Origin: Deltaproteobacteria bacterium
Lineage (GTDB): Bacteria; Desulfobacterota; Desulfobulbia; Desulfobulbales; SURF-16
Length of the DNA stretch: 36,741 nt
Assembly: GCA_016219175.1 (NCBI GenBank)
Contig: JACRCD010000042.1
Span: 1-36,741, forward strand
Direction of reading: 5' to 3'
In this document: positions 6,897 through 14,862 of the stretch, in pieces
Position numbering within the stretch: position 1 is the first letter of the stretch
Layout of the letters: each line of letters opens with the position of its first letter
Position numbers and translations under genes: made by a program
The notes under the pieces: generated by a model
The model's database searches: none
What the model was told of the DNA's origin: nothing
Seen by the model: the letters and a program-made list of their open reading frames with translations, nothing else

Positions 6897-8807
6897 TTTG
6901 GCCCAATTAAGCAAGCCGCCAGCCAGCAGAATCTCCCGGTGCCGGGCGGAAACATCCAGGCTCGCCTCAACAGCCTGTCCGTCGATCTCCACGGCCAGCG
7001 TCTCGGCGCCGGCCAGCAGGGATTGCCGGACATGAGGGATAACGACCTCTGCCCCCTGCTGAATCCGGTCATAATCAGCGGGATTAACAAAGGTAAGAGG
7101 CAGAATGCCGAAATTTATCAGATTGGCCTTGTGGATACGGGCGAAACTCTTCACTATTTTCACCTCAACTCCCAGATACCTGGGGGCAAGGGCCGCATGC
7201 TCCCGGGAAGACCCCTGTCCATAATTTTCACCGCCGACAATCATGCTGCTGCCGGTTTCCCTGGCATGCTTACTGAAGTTTTCATCCAGGGCCTTGAAGA
7301 CAAAGTCGCTGATGGCCGGGATATTGCTGCGTAACGGCAGAACCTGGGCGCCGGCAGGCATGATGTGGTCGGTGGTGATGTTATCGCCCGCCTTCAGCAG
7401 GACTTTCCCTTTCCATGTTTCCGGCAGCGGGGCAAAAGCCGGGAATGGCGCGATATTGGGCCCACGGATGACCTCCACCCCGCTTCCGTCGGGGAGAGGC
7501 GGCTCGATGCGGGAGTCGCCGGGCAGATAGGTCTCCGGCAGGGAAAAGGACGGATACGCCCCGAGGTCCCGCGGGTCGGTAATTTTCCCGGTAATGGCCG
7601 AAGCCACCGCGACTTCGGGACTGCAGAGATAAACCTGATCGTTTTTTGTCCCGCTGCGGCCGGGGAAGTTCCGGGGGAAGGTCCGCAGCGATATGGTGCC
7701 GGTGGCCGGGGCCTGGCCCATGCCGATACAACCCAGGCAACCGGCCTGATGCACTCGGGCGCCGGCGTGAATGAGGGGCAGCATTTCCCCCATGGCCGTC
7801 AGATTCTCCAGCACCTGGCGGCTGCCGGGATTGATTTCAAAACTCACCTCGCTGCTCACCTGTTTGCCGGCCAGGGTTTTGGCGACCACGACCAAGTCCC
7901 GGAGCGAGGAGTTGGAGCAGGAACCGACCAGCACCTGGGCAACCGGTTTTCCCGCCACCTCTCTTACCTTCACCACATTGTCCGGCGAGGAGGGGCAGGC
8001 AATGAGCGGCTCCAGGGCAGACAGGTCAATCTCGACCACCTCATCATAGCGGGCATCACTATCGGCCACAATCTCAAGCCAGCCGCTTTCCCTTCCCTGG
8101 CTCCGCAAAAACTTCAGGGTATTTTCATCCGAGGGGAAAACAGAGGTCGTGGCCCCGAGTTCCGCCCCGAAATTCGTGATGGAGGCCCGATCGGTAACGG
8201 AAAGTTCCTTCACCCCGGGGCCGAAGTATTCCATGATATAGCCAACCCCGCCTTTGACGGAAAGCCTGCGAAGCAATTCCAGCAGCACATCACGGGCCGA
8301 TACCCAGGGCGAAAGCCTACCCGTCAACTTCACCCCGTAAACCCTGGGCATAACCAGATAAAAAGGCTTGCCGGCCATGGCCATGGCCACATCAAGACCT
8401 CCGGCCCCGATGGCCAGCATGCCAAGGCCGCCGCCGGTTGGGGTATGGCTGTCTGACCCGAGGAGGGTCTTGCCCGGCTTGCCGAATCTTTCCAGGTTGA
8501 TCTGGTGGGAAATGCCGTTGCCGGGGGGAGAAAAATACAGACCGTATTTCCTGGCGATGGACTGCAGAAAACGATGATCATCGGCATTCTTGAAATCGGA
8601 CTGCAGCAGGTTATGGTCGACATAGCAGACCGAGCATTCCGTCTGCACCCGGGGGATGCCGATTGACTCAAATTCCAGATAGGCCATGGTCCCGGTGGCG
8701 TCCTGGGTCAGGGTCTGATCAATGCGGATGCCAATTTCTTTGCCTTTCACCATCTCGCCTTCCACGAGATGAGCCTCAAGTATCTTTTCTGTAACGGTTT
8801 TACCCAT
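6888..8807 (-). CDS. Aconitate hydratase, Aquifex-type
   Basis: Aconitase interconverts citrate and isocitrate through a [4Fe-4S] cluster. At 639 residues this is the short, single-chain form often called Aquifex-type rather than the ~890-residue AcnA or AcnB. Visible motifs: LLGSDSHTPTGGGLGMLAIGAGG near 120, the cluster cysteines in VGSCSNSS (about 296) and AGCLGCIGMG (about 355), and a C-terminal swivel domain with NITTDHIMPAG and NYGQGSSREHAALAPRYLGV. It could instead act on a related 2-hydroxy-acid such as homocitrate or isopropylmalate, but no leu genes are nearby. The 390-bp upstream gap is shared with the flagellar operon, transcribed the other way. Confidence 0.9.
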   Translation of the reverse strand: MGKTVTEKILEAHLVEGEMVKGKEIGIRIDQTLTQDATGTMAYLEFESIGIPRVQTECSVCYVDHNLLQSDFKNADDHRFLQSIARKYGLYFSPPGNGISHQINLERFGKPGKTLLGSDSHTPTGGGLGMLAIGAGGLDVAMAMAGKPFYLVMPRVYGVKLTGRLSPWVSARDVLLELLRRLSVKGGVGYIMEYFGPGVKELSVTDRASITNFGAELGATTSVFPSDENTLKFLRSQGRESGWLEIVADSDARYDEVVEIDLSALEPLIACPSSPDNVVKVREVAGKPVAQVLVGSCSNSSLRDLVVVAKTLAGKQVSSEVSFEINPGSRQVLENLTAMGEMLPLIHAGARVHQAGCLGCIGMGQAPATGTISLRTFPRNFPGRSGTKNDQVYLCSPEVAVASAITGKITDPRDLGAYPSFSLPETYLPGDSRIEPPLPDGSGVEVIRGPNIAPFPAFAPLPETWKGKVLLKAGDNITTDHIMPAGAQVLPLRSNIPAISDFVFKALDENFSKHARETGSSMIVGGENYGQGSSREHAALAPRYLGVEVKIVKSFARIHKANLINFGILPLTFVNPADYDRIQQGAEVVIPHVRQSLLAGAETLAVEIDGQAVEASLDVSARHREILLAGGLLNWAKGN

Positions 8808-9129
8808 GTCACCCTCTCCTGTTATGTGCGCATTATCCGAAACGGCCCGGTTGTCCGGACATCAACCATCGGTCCGGCCCCTGGGCCGTTATATTCCTGA
8901 AATACGGGTCCCTTTTACCATAAATGGTCCTGCTTGTCATCGGCCAAGGACCTTTCTTGCCTTGGCAAATTTCCATTCATTTTTTTGACTTTTCGCCTTC
9001 GCAAGAGTCACAAAAATGACCACTGCGGTCCGCTCCCGTCTTGACAGATAATGGAAACAAACAGGACCGAATGAAAATATTTCTTTGTAAACAATATGTT
9101 ATACACTGATTTACTAATCAATATATTTA
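8808..9129. other. Divergent intergenic region with a folded aconitase leader
   Basis: No gene is seen. Beyond the aconitase start, a nested inverted repeat stands out: AACGGCCC (8841-8848) with GGGCCGTT (8883-8890), and inside it GGTTG (8849-8853) with CAACC (8863-8867) around a GTCCGGAC palindrome. It would lie 34-83 nt ahead of the aconitase ATG and could fold in that leader. The half nearer fliL is AT-rich and ends at the sigma-54 promoter. Confidence 0.45.
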
Positions 9130-9145
9130 TGGCATAATACCTGCT
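9130..9145 (+). promoter_or_regulatory. Sigma-54 promoter of the flagellar operon
   Basis: TGGCAT-AATAC-CTGCT matches TGGCAC-N5-TTGCW at nine of eleven positions, with GG and GC exactly ten bases apart. The start would fall near 9156, about 45 bases before fliL. Sigma-54 control of middle flagellar genes is common in polar flagellates. Confidence 0.65.
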
Positions 9146-9201
9146 ATGGCAATGAACAGACAAATAGGGCAGCTGAATTTTTTCTTTCGGGAGACATGAC
9201 A

Positions 9202-9759
9202 ATGGCAGAAGATGAGGCTAAAACCGCTGGCGGCGCCGAAGAGCCAAAAAAGAAGTCCAAGGCGATGCTCTTTATTATTTTGGGGGTGGCGATCCTCCTG
9301 CTGGGAGCCGGCGGTTTTTTTGCTTACACAAAATTTCTGGCCCCAAAATCCCATACAGCGGAGGAGAGCGCCGAGGAAGAGCATGCGGAAACGGCTGAAG
9401 CGGTTGGTGACATCGTGGCCCTTGAACCCTTTGTGGTCAATCTGGCCGACCCGAAAGGCAACCGCTACCTGAAAATGAAAATCAGCCTGGAATTTGAAGC
9501 AAAGGGCGGCAAGGAGGGGAAGGAAGCCAAGGAAGGCAAAGAGGGAGCTGAACCAAAAGGGGCTGCCGAAAGAATTGAAAAAGTTGCGCCGAAACTGCGG
9601 GATATCGTTATCATGATGGTAACCAGTCTTTCCTTTGAAGAGGTCATGACCCCGGAAGGGAAACTGCGCATCCGCGATGAGCTCATCGAGCGATTCAACC
9701 GCATCACCAAGCCCGACAAAGTCAAAAATATTTATTTTTCCGAATTTGTCGTACAGTAA
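9202..9759 (+). CDS. fliL: Flagellar basal body-associated protein FliL
   Basis: FliL is a single-pass inner-membrane protein that surrounds the stator and supports torque. The 185-residue product has a short charged N-terminus, one membrane helix (about residues 20-42) and a periplasmic domain ending IYFSEFVVQ, the family's usual end. A low-complexity Lys/Glu/Gly insert (about residues 99-118, repeats of KEGKEA) interrupts the periplasmic domain. The ATG at 9202 is preferred over 9196 because GGGAG is eight bases before it but only two before the earlier one. It is the first gene of the long flagellar operon. A second FliL-like gene is found at 20561. Confidence 0.9.
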   Translation: MAEDEAKTAGGAEEPKKKSKAMLFIILGVAILLLGAGGFFAYTKFLAPKSHTAEESAEEEHAETAEAVGDIVALEPFVVNLADPKGNRYLKMKISLEFEAKGGKEGKEAKEGKEGAEPKGAAERIEKVAPKLRDIVIMMVTSLSFEEVMTPEGKLRIRDELIERFNRITKPDKVKNIYFSEFVVQ

Positions 9760-9820
9760 TCCAGCCGATGCCAATGCTAACATTTTAACATTAATATAAA
9801 GACATCACTGATCAATTTCC

Positions 9821-10810
9821 ATGGAACAGATCCTCAGTCAAGATGAAGTTGATGCCCTCCTAAAAGGCATTGCCGGCGGTGACATTGAAGAGCCTGAAGA
9901 ACATCTTGACGAAGAGGCCCTTGAATACACCTCGTATGACTTTACCCGGCAGGAACGTATTGTCCAGGTCAAGATGCCGGCCATGGAGGCCATTAACGAT
10001 GTGTTTTTGCGTTCCATCAGAACGTCAATATCCTCGGCCCTCAGACGCATTCTCGACATAACCGCGGTGCCCATGGAACTGGAGCGTTTCGGCGCCTTCG
10101 TCAGGACCCTGCCGGTACCCAGCAGCCTGCAGATTTTCAAGATGGAGCCGTTTCGCGGGCACGCCCTCTTTGTCATTGAACCGAAGCTGGTTTTTGCCTT
10201 TGTGGAAAGCTTTCTCGGCGGCAGCGGCTCCAGGAATGTCAGGATAGAAGGGCGGGATTTTACCGGCATCGAGCAGCGCCTTATCCAGCGGATTGTCAAT
10301 CTGATGCTCAGCGATCTCGAAAGGTCCTGGTACTCCTTGCAACCCATCAAGGTTCAGCATGTCCGCAGCGAAATCAATCCGCAATTCGCCAAAATCTGCG
10401 AGCCCGAGGATGTGGTCATCATCAATCGCTATGAAGTGGATATGGACCGCGCCGTGGGCAGTATCACTTCCTGCATCCCGCTTTCCAATCTCGAATCGGT
10501 CAAGCAGAAACTCATGACCACCTTCCAGCGGGACCAGAGCGAGGAGGATATCAGCCTCAAACGGATTCTGACCGACAACATCAAGCATATTTCCGTCGAC
10601 TTCAAGGTTGAACTGGGCAGGACAGCCCTGCCGGCAGGGGACGTTCTCAGCCTGGAAGTCGGCGACATCATTCAACTTGACAAAAGAAAAGACGAAATGC
10701 TGCCGGCTTTTGTCGCCGGAGTGAGAAAGTATATGGGCTCACCCGGAATTCATCGCGGCAGCAAAGCGTTACAAATTAAACGTAAGGTTTTTGACCAGGA
10801 AAAAGACTAG
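9821..10810 (+). CDS. fliM: Flagellar motor switch protein FliM
   Basis: FliM forms the middle of the C-ring and binds phospho-CheY to reverse the motor. The 329-residue protein starts MEQILSQDEVDALLKGI, the CheY-binding N-terminal peptide. A CheC-like middle domain follows (about 50-235), and a C-terminal SpoA domain (about 255-325, ending near IKRKVF) joins FliN. No strong ribosome site precedes the ATG. It sits 61 bases after fliL and 138 bases before fliN. A 14-bp palindrome overlaps its stop. Confidence 0.96.
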   Translation: MEQILSQDEVDALLKGIAGGDIEEPEEHLDEEALEYTSYDFTRQERIVQVKMPAMEAINDVFLRSIRTSISSALRRILDITAVPMELERFGAFVRTLPVPSSLQIFKMEPFRGHALFVIEPKLVFAFVESFLGGSGSRNVRIEGRDFTGIEQRLIQRIVNLMLSDLERSWYSLQPIKVQHVRSEINPQFAKICEPEDVVIINRYEVDMDRAVGSITSCIPLSNLESVKQKLMTTFQRDQSEEDISLKRILTDNIKHISVDFKVELGRTALPAGDVLSLEVGDIIQLDKRKDEMLPAFVAGVRKYMGSPGIHRGSKALQIKRKVFDQEKD

Positions 10811-10822
10811 CCCCGCGGGGCT
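10809..10822 (+). repeat. GC palindrome between fliM and fliN
   Basis: AGCCCCGCGGGGCT is a perfect 14-bp palindrome that includes the last two bases of the fliM stop. There is no T-run after it, so it is more likely an RNA-stabilising or processing hairpin than a terminator. The rest of the 138-bp gap to fliN shows nothing else clear. Confidence 0.45.
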
Positions 10823-10948
10823 GAACGTTGTTCGGCCCCCAGTTAGGGGATATAAAATTTTTACGCAGGAAAATAACCGGCGGGCCGGAGCTGTTTTGGG
10901 ATCCGAAAACCGCGGAGGAATTGTTTTCATTGAACATGGAGAGAAAAA

Positions 10949-11374
10949 ATGGCTGATGAATCTTTGGATGATGCTTGGGCCAGCGCCCTGGAAGAAGCAA
11001 AGCCGAAAAGCGGAGGAGAAGAGGATTGGGATTCCCTGGCCGCGGGTAACGGCAGCGGATCCCGGTCCGCCAACTTTAGCGAACTTGACAGTGGCGCCGC
11101 AGCCCCGGCCGCCAGCCACAACCTTGATTTTCTGCTGGACATCCCCCTTGAAATCTCTGTCGAACTGGGACGCACCAGCATGATCATTGACAAGATGCTG
11201 CAGCTGAGCCAGGGTTCTGTTGTCGAACTGGACAAGGCCGCCGGCGAGCCGGTGGAAATCTATGTCAACCGAAAGCTCCTGGGCAAAGGCGAGGTCATTG
11301 TCGTTAATGATCGTTTCGGAGTGAGAATAACAGAAATAATAAGCCAGGCTGACCGCATCAAGAACATAGGCTGA
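10949..11374 (+). CDS. fliN: Flagellar motor switch protein FliN
   Basis: FliN builds the lower C-ring and docks the export ATPase complex. The 141-residue protein has an acidic, Ser/Ala-rich N-terminal extension of about 58 residues, then a SpoA domain (LDFLLDIPLEISVELGRTSM to FGVRITEIISQADRI). This is longer than the ~80-residue minimal domain but normal for FliN with a linker. GGAGA six to seven bases before the ATG supports the start. It lies third in the flagellar operon, 48 bases ahead of fliO. Confidence 0.95.
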   Translation: MADESLDDAWASALEEAKPKSGGEEDWDSLAAGNGSGSRSANFSELDSGAAAPAASHNLDFLLDIPLEISVELGRTSMIIDKMLQLSQGSVVELDKAAGEPVEIYVNRKLLGKGEVIVVNDRFGVRITEIISQADRIKNIG

Positions 11375-11421
11375 AATCCGCCGGCCCGGCCCAGACGGCA
11401 GATAGCAAACGACAAACAATA

Positions 11422-11934
11422 ATGAACGGATCATTTCAACACAAAGCCGCACAGACAGTCAGACGCCTGGCCTGGTCATTATTGCCGGGCCTTCCGTTCT
11501 TCGTCCGGCCGGCCATGGCTGCCGAAGAAGCTGCCCCGGCTGCCTCCGTGACAACGCCGGTCGTTGATCTGGCCCAGACAGCGACCCTGGCCTTCACCTT
11601 AATCAAAGTGTTCGGCGCCCTGCTCCTGACGGTCGGCATCATGCTGCTGCTGGTCATCTGGCTCAAAAAACTGGGGCTGAACCGGGCCGGCCTCCGCCAG
11701 GGCACCCTGATCAACATCATTGACACCAAAATGATTGCCCCCAAAAAGTATGTGGCCGTGGTGCAGATCGCTGAAGAGATGCTGGCCATCGGCATAACCG
11801 AACAGCAAATCACCATGCTGACCCGTCTTGACAGCAGTGTTGCCTCTTTTGTGCCCCCCCAGAAAACTGAACAGCCGCACCTGTCATCGTTTTCAACCCT
11901 GCTCACCAAAACGCTGAAAAGGGGTGGACAATGA
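11422..11934 (+). CDS. fliO: Flagellar biosynthesis protein FliO
   Basis: FliO helps assemble the FliP ring of the flagellar type III export gate. The 170-residue protein has a signal-like hydrophobic start, a membrane helix around 60-83 (FGALLLTVGIMLLLVIWL) and a small cytoplasmic domain with VVQIAEEMLAIGITEQQITML, typical of FliO. Family sequence conservation is low, so the order between fliN and fliP is strong added evidence. Its TGA overlaps the fliP ATG (ATGA, 11931-11934), implying coupled translation. Confidence 0.88.
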   Translation: MNGSFQHKAAQTVRRLAWSLLPGLPFFVRPAMAAEEAAPAASVTTPVVDLAQTATLAFTLIKVFGALLLTVGIMLLLVIWLKKLGLNRAGLRQGTLINIIDTKMIAPKKYVAVVQIAEEMLAIGITEQQITMLTRLDSSVASFVPPQKTEQPHLSSFSTLLTKTLKRGGQ

Positions 11935-12680
11935 AAATTTTTTCCCTTTTTCTAACGTCAATTGTTCTGGTGCTCATGGCAACCACGGAGGGCGGGGCGG
12001 TAACCCTGCCCTCCGTCCAGGTCGGTCTGGCGGAAAGCAACGACCCCAAACAGGTGGCCGTGCTCGTCGAGATCCTGCTTGTTTTCACCGTCCTTTCCAT
12101 GGCGCCGGCCATTATCCTCATGACCACCTGCTTCACCAGGCTGGTGGTGGCCTTTTCTTTTCTGCGCAACGCCTTGGGCACCCAGCAGATGCCCCCGGCC
12201 CAGGTGCTCATCGGGCTCTCGCTTTTTTTAACTTTTTTTATCATGACCCCGGTTTTAACGGAAATGAACGAAAAGGCCGTCAAACCTTACATGGAAGAAA
12301 AAATCGGCTTACAGCAGGCTTACACCGAGGGTGTCAAGCCGCTTCGGGCCTTTATGTTCAAGCAAACCAGGGAAAAGGACCTCTCTCTTTTTCTCGGCAT
12401 CGCCAAGATGGAAAAACCCGCCAACAAGGACGAGGTCCCCACCACGATTCTTGTCCCCGCTTTCGTGATCAGCGAACTGAAAACCGCGTTCCAGATAGGT
12501 TTCATCCTCTTTTTGCCTTTTCTGGTTATCGATATGGTGGTGGCCAGCGTCCTTCTTTCCATGGGCATGATGATGCTGCCGCCGGTCATGGTTTCCCTGC
12601 CCTTTAAACTGCTTCTTTTTGTGCTGGTGGATGGCTGGTATCTCATTGTCGGTTCTCTTGTTAAAAGTTTCGGGGTATAG
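11931..12680 (+). CDS. fliP: Flagellar export gate protein FliP
   Basis: FliP forms the five-subunit core of the export pore. The 249-residue protein has a cleavable-looking signal (residues 1-23), then membrane segments with the family signature RNALGTQQMPPAQVLIGLSLFLTFFIMTPV. A cytoplasmic loop is followed by further helices ending LLFVLVDGWYLIVGSLVKSF. Length and topology are normal. It overlaps fliO by four bases and ends two bases before fliQ. Confidence 0.97.
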   Translation: MKIFSLFLTSIVLVLMATTEGGAVTLPSVQVGLAESNDPKQVAVLVEILLVFTVLSMAPAIILMTTCFTRLVVAFSFLRNALGTQQMPPAQVLIGLSLFLTFFIMTPVLTEMNEKAVKPYMEEKIGLQQAYTEGVKPLRAFMFKQTREKDLSLFLGIAKMEKPANKDEVPTTILVPAFVISELKTAFQIGFILFLPFLVIDMVVASVLLSMGMMMLPPVMVSLPFKLLLFVLVDGWYLIVGSLVKSFGV

Positions 12681-12682
12681 CG

Positions 12683-12952
12683 ATGGAGCCATTGCAAGCG
12701 ATCACTTTAGGCCAGAACGCCATCACGGTAACCCTGCTGCTTTCCGCACCCCTGCTGCTGATCGGCATGGTGGTCGGTCTCATCGTGGCCATCTTCCAGG
12801 CGACCACCCAGATCCAGGAAATGACCCTGACCTTTGTCCCGAAAATAGTCGCCGTCATGCTTGCCCTGCTCTTTTTCTCCTCCTGGATGCTGATCAAAAT
12901 GGGCGATTACACCAGGGATCTCATTCTCAGCATTCCCGATCTCATCAGATGA
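12683..12952 (+). CDS. fliQ: Flagellar export gate protein FliQ
   Basis: FliQ is a small two-helix membrane subunit packed around the FliP-FliR core. The 89-residue protein begins MEPLQAITLGQNAITVTLLLSAPLLLIGMVVGLIVAIFQATTQIQEMTLTFVPKI, close to the family consensus, with two hydrophobic helices (about 16-38 and 50-72). It starts two bases after the fliP stop and lies 13 bases ahead of fliR. Confidence 0.97.
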   Translation: MEPLQAITLGQNAITVTLLLSAPLLLIGMVVGLIVAIFQATTQIQEMTLTFVPKIVAVMLALLFFSSWMLIKMGDYTRDLILSIPDLIR

Positions 12953-12965
12953 AAGGGAGACGATA

Positions 12966-13757
12966 ATGGTTGACGCTAGCCTGCTGAACTGGACGATGAA
13001 TCAATTTCTGGCTTTGGTCATTATCATGATCAGGGTGGGGCCATTGCTTTTTCTCATGCCCATTACCGGCTCACGCAATGTCCCCTCTCAGGTCAAAATC
13101 CTCCTGACTGCCGCCACCTCCCTGATTCTGGTCTCCATAGTTCCGGTGCGCGCGGAGCAGCTGCCCGCAACGATGCTCGGTTTTTGTGTCTTTGTTGCCA
13201 GCGAAGTCTCCTTTGCCGTTATTCTTGCTGTTTTTGCCCGTTTGATATTTGATGCTGTTCAGCTCGCGGGCCAGATGGTGGATATCCAGATGGGCATGGG
13301 CATGGCCGGGGTCATGGATCCGCAGTTCGGCATCCAGGTCTCTCTGACGGGCCAGTTCTGGAACCTCATTGCCATTCTCATCTTTTTAGCCATCAACGGC
13401 CATCATCTCTATATCAGCACCCTGGCTGAAAGTTTTACCTGGGTCAAACCGGGAACACTGCATATCAGCGGGGCTACCTTTGAGGGCATGATGCAGGGCA
13501 TGACGCGCATGTTCTTCATGGCGGTAAAAATCATGGCCCCGGCCTCGGCGGCTGTTTTCTTTTCCCATGTCGCCATGGGCATTATCGCCAAAACCGTACC
13601 ACAGGTGCCGATTCTCATTGTGGGCATGCCGTTGAATATCGGGGTGGGTTTTATTTTTATCGGCTTGTCACTGATCTATTTTCTCCCCCTGATGGTCAGC
13701 CAGTTTGAGATGCTGGGGCGCATTCTGCCGAAACTGGCCCAGGGACTGGGAGGGTAA
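12966..13757 (+). CDS. fliR: Flagellar export gate protein FliR
   Basis: FliR is the single-copy subunit that caps the FliP ring and contacts FlhB. The 263-residue protein is strongly hydrophobic with about six membrane segments. It carries the typical stretch QLAGQMVDIQMGMGMAGVMDPQFG and the late motif VPQVPILIVGMPLNIGVGF. GGGAG eight bases before the ATG supports the start. Four bases separate it from flhB. Confidence 0.96.
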   Translation: MVDASLLNWTMNQFLALVIIMIRVGPLLFLMPITGSRNVPSQVKILLTAATSLILVSIVPVRAEQLPATMLGFCVFVASEVSFAVILAVFARLIFDAVQLAGQMVDIQMGMGMAGVMDPQFGIQVSLTGQFWNLIAILIFLAINGHHLYISTLAESFTWVKPGTLHISGATFEGMMQGMTRMFFMAVKIMAPASAAVFFSHVAMGIIAKTVPQVPILIVGMPLNIGVGFIFIGLSLIYFLPLMVSQFEMLGRILPKLAQGLGG

Positions 13758-13760
13758 AAT

Positions 13761-14831
13761 ATGGCTGAAGAACCGAGCGGTCAGGAAAAATCCGAGGAAC
13801 CCACCGCGCGCAGACTCCAGGACGCCAGAAACAAAGGCGATGTGGCTAAAAGCATGGAGGTCCCTTCCGCCGCGGTCCTGCTGTGCGGACTGCTGGCCCT
13901 CTATGCCTTAAGCGGCTTCATGCTGGAAAATTTTCTCAACCTGCTGCGTTATTATCTCGCCAATCTCCATGCCATCGAGATCATTCCCGGAACCTTGCCC
14001 CAACTGACCCAGGAGTCCATGCGACAAATCGCCATCCTTACCGGCCCGCTCATGATCGTCATCTTCATCACGGCCCTTGCGGCAAACTACGCGCAAATCG
14101 GCTTTCTCTTCACCACGGAAAAAATGACGCCGAAGCTTGATAAGATCGACCCGATTCAAGGAATTGGCCGTATCTTTTCCATGCAAACCCTGGCAAACAC
14201 CATCAAATCCATTGCCAAGCTTGCCATTGTCGGCTTTGTCGCCTATAAGGAGATCATGAAAAATCTGGATGGTCTTCTGCCGCTCATGGACCAGGAGCCC
14301 TACCCCATCCTGGTTTTTTACGCCAAGGTTTCCTTCTGGATCTTTCTGAAGGCCGCGCTCATCATCGCCATTCTTGCCGCCTTGGACTACGCCTTTCAAC
14401 GCTGGCAATTCATGAAGAAAATGAAAATGACCAAACAGGAAGTGAAGGAAGAGGCAAAAATGACGGAAGGTGATCCTTACGTGAAGGGACGCATCCGCTC
14501 CATTCAAATGCAAATGGCCCGCAAACGCATGATGGCCGAGGTGCCTCAGGCGGATGTCATCATTACCAACCCGACCCATCTGGCCATAGCCCTGATGTAT
14601 GACAGCACCACCATGAGCGCCCCGCTGGTTATCGCCAAGGGGGCGGGAGTCATTGCCGGGAGGATCAAGGAAGTAGCCAGACAGCACGGCATTCCGGTCG
14701 TGGAGGACAAGCCGCTGGCCCAGGCCCTGTACAAATCGGTGGACATTAATGACCAGATCCCTGAAAATCTCTTCCAGGCGGTGGCCGAAGTTCTGGCCTA
14801 TGTTTATGGACTGAAAAAGAAAAGCGCGTAA
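13761..14831 (+). CDS. flhB: Flagellar export switch protein FlhB
   Basis: FlhB switches export from rod/hook to filament substrates through self-cleavage. The 356-residue protein begins with the typical polar stretch (SGQEKSEEPTARRLQDARNKGDVAKS), has four membrane helices and then a cytoplasmic domain. The autocleavage motif NPTH is at 270-273 in IITNPTHLAIAL. The tail (EDKPLALYKSVDIND type, here EDKPLAQALYKSV) is intact, so normal processing is expected. It is translated right after fliR and is followed by flhA. Confidence 0.97.
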   Translation: MAEEPSGQEKSEEPTARRLQDARNKGDVAKSMEVPSAAVLLCGLLALYALSGFMLENFLNLLRYYLANLHAIEIIPGTLPQLTQESMRQIAILTGPLMIVIFITALAANYAQIGFLFTTEKMTPKLDKIDPIQGIGRIFSMQTLANTIKSIAKLAIVGFVAYKEIMKNLDGLLPLMDQEPYPILVFYAKVSFWIFLKAALIIAILAALDYAFQRWQFMKKMKMTKQEVKEEAKMTEGDPYVKGRIRSIQMQMARKRMMAEVPQADVIITNPTHLAIALMYDSTTMSAPLVIAKGAGVIAGRIKEVARQHGIPVVEDKPLAQALYKSVDINDQIPENLFQAVAEVLAYVYGLKKKSA

Positions 14832-14862
14832 GAGAACCCTGGACACCTGAACCGAAATATCT

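Noticed and set aside
6332-7090. Minus-strand open frame spanning the aconitase 3' end, the intergenic region and the DUF362 start
   Set aside because: It crosses two real genes out of frame as well as the sigma-54 promoter and terminator, and the protein is low-complexity.
7365-8456. Long plus-strand open frame (363 codons) opposite the aconitase gene
   Set aside because: It mirrors a high-GC real gene, has no family motifs and has no ribosome site. The minus-strand aconitase explains the region fully.
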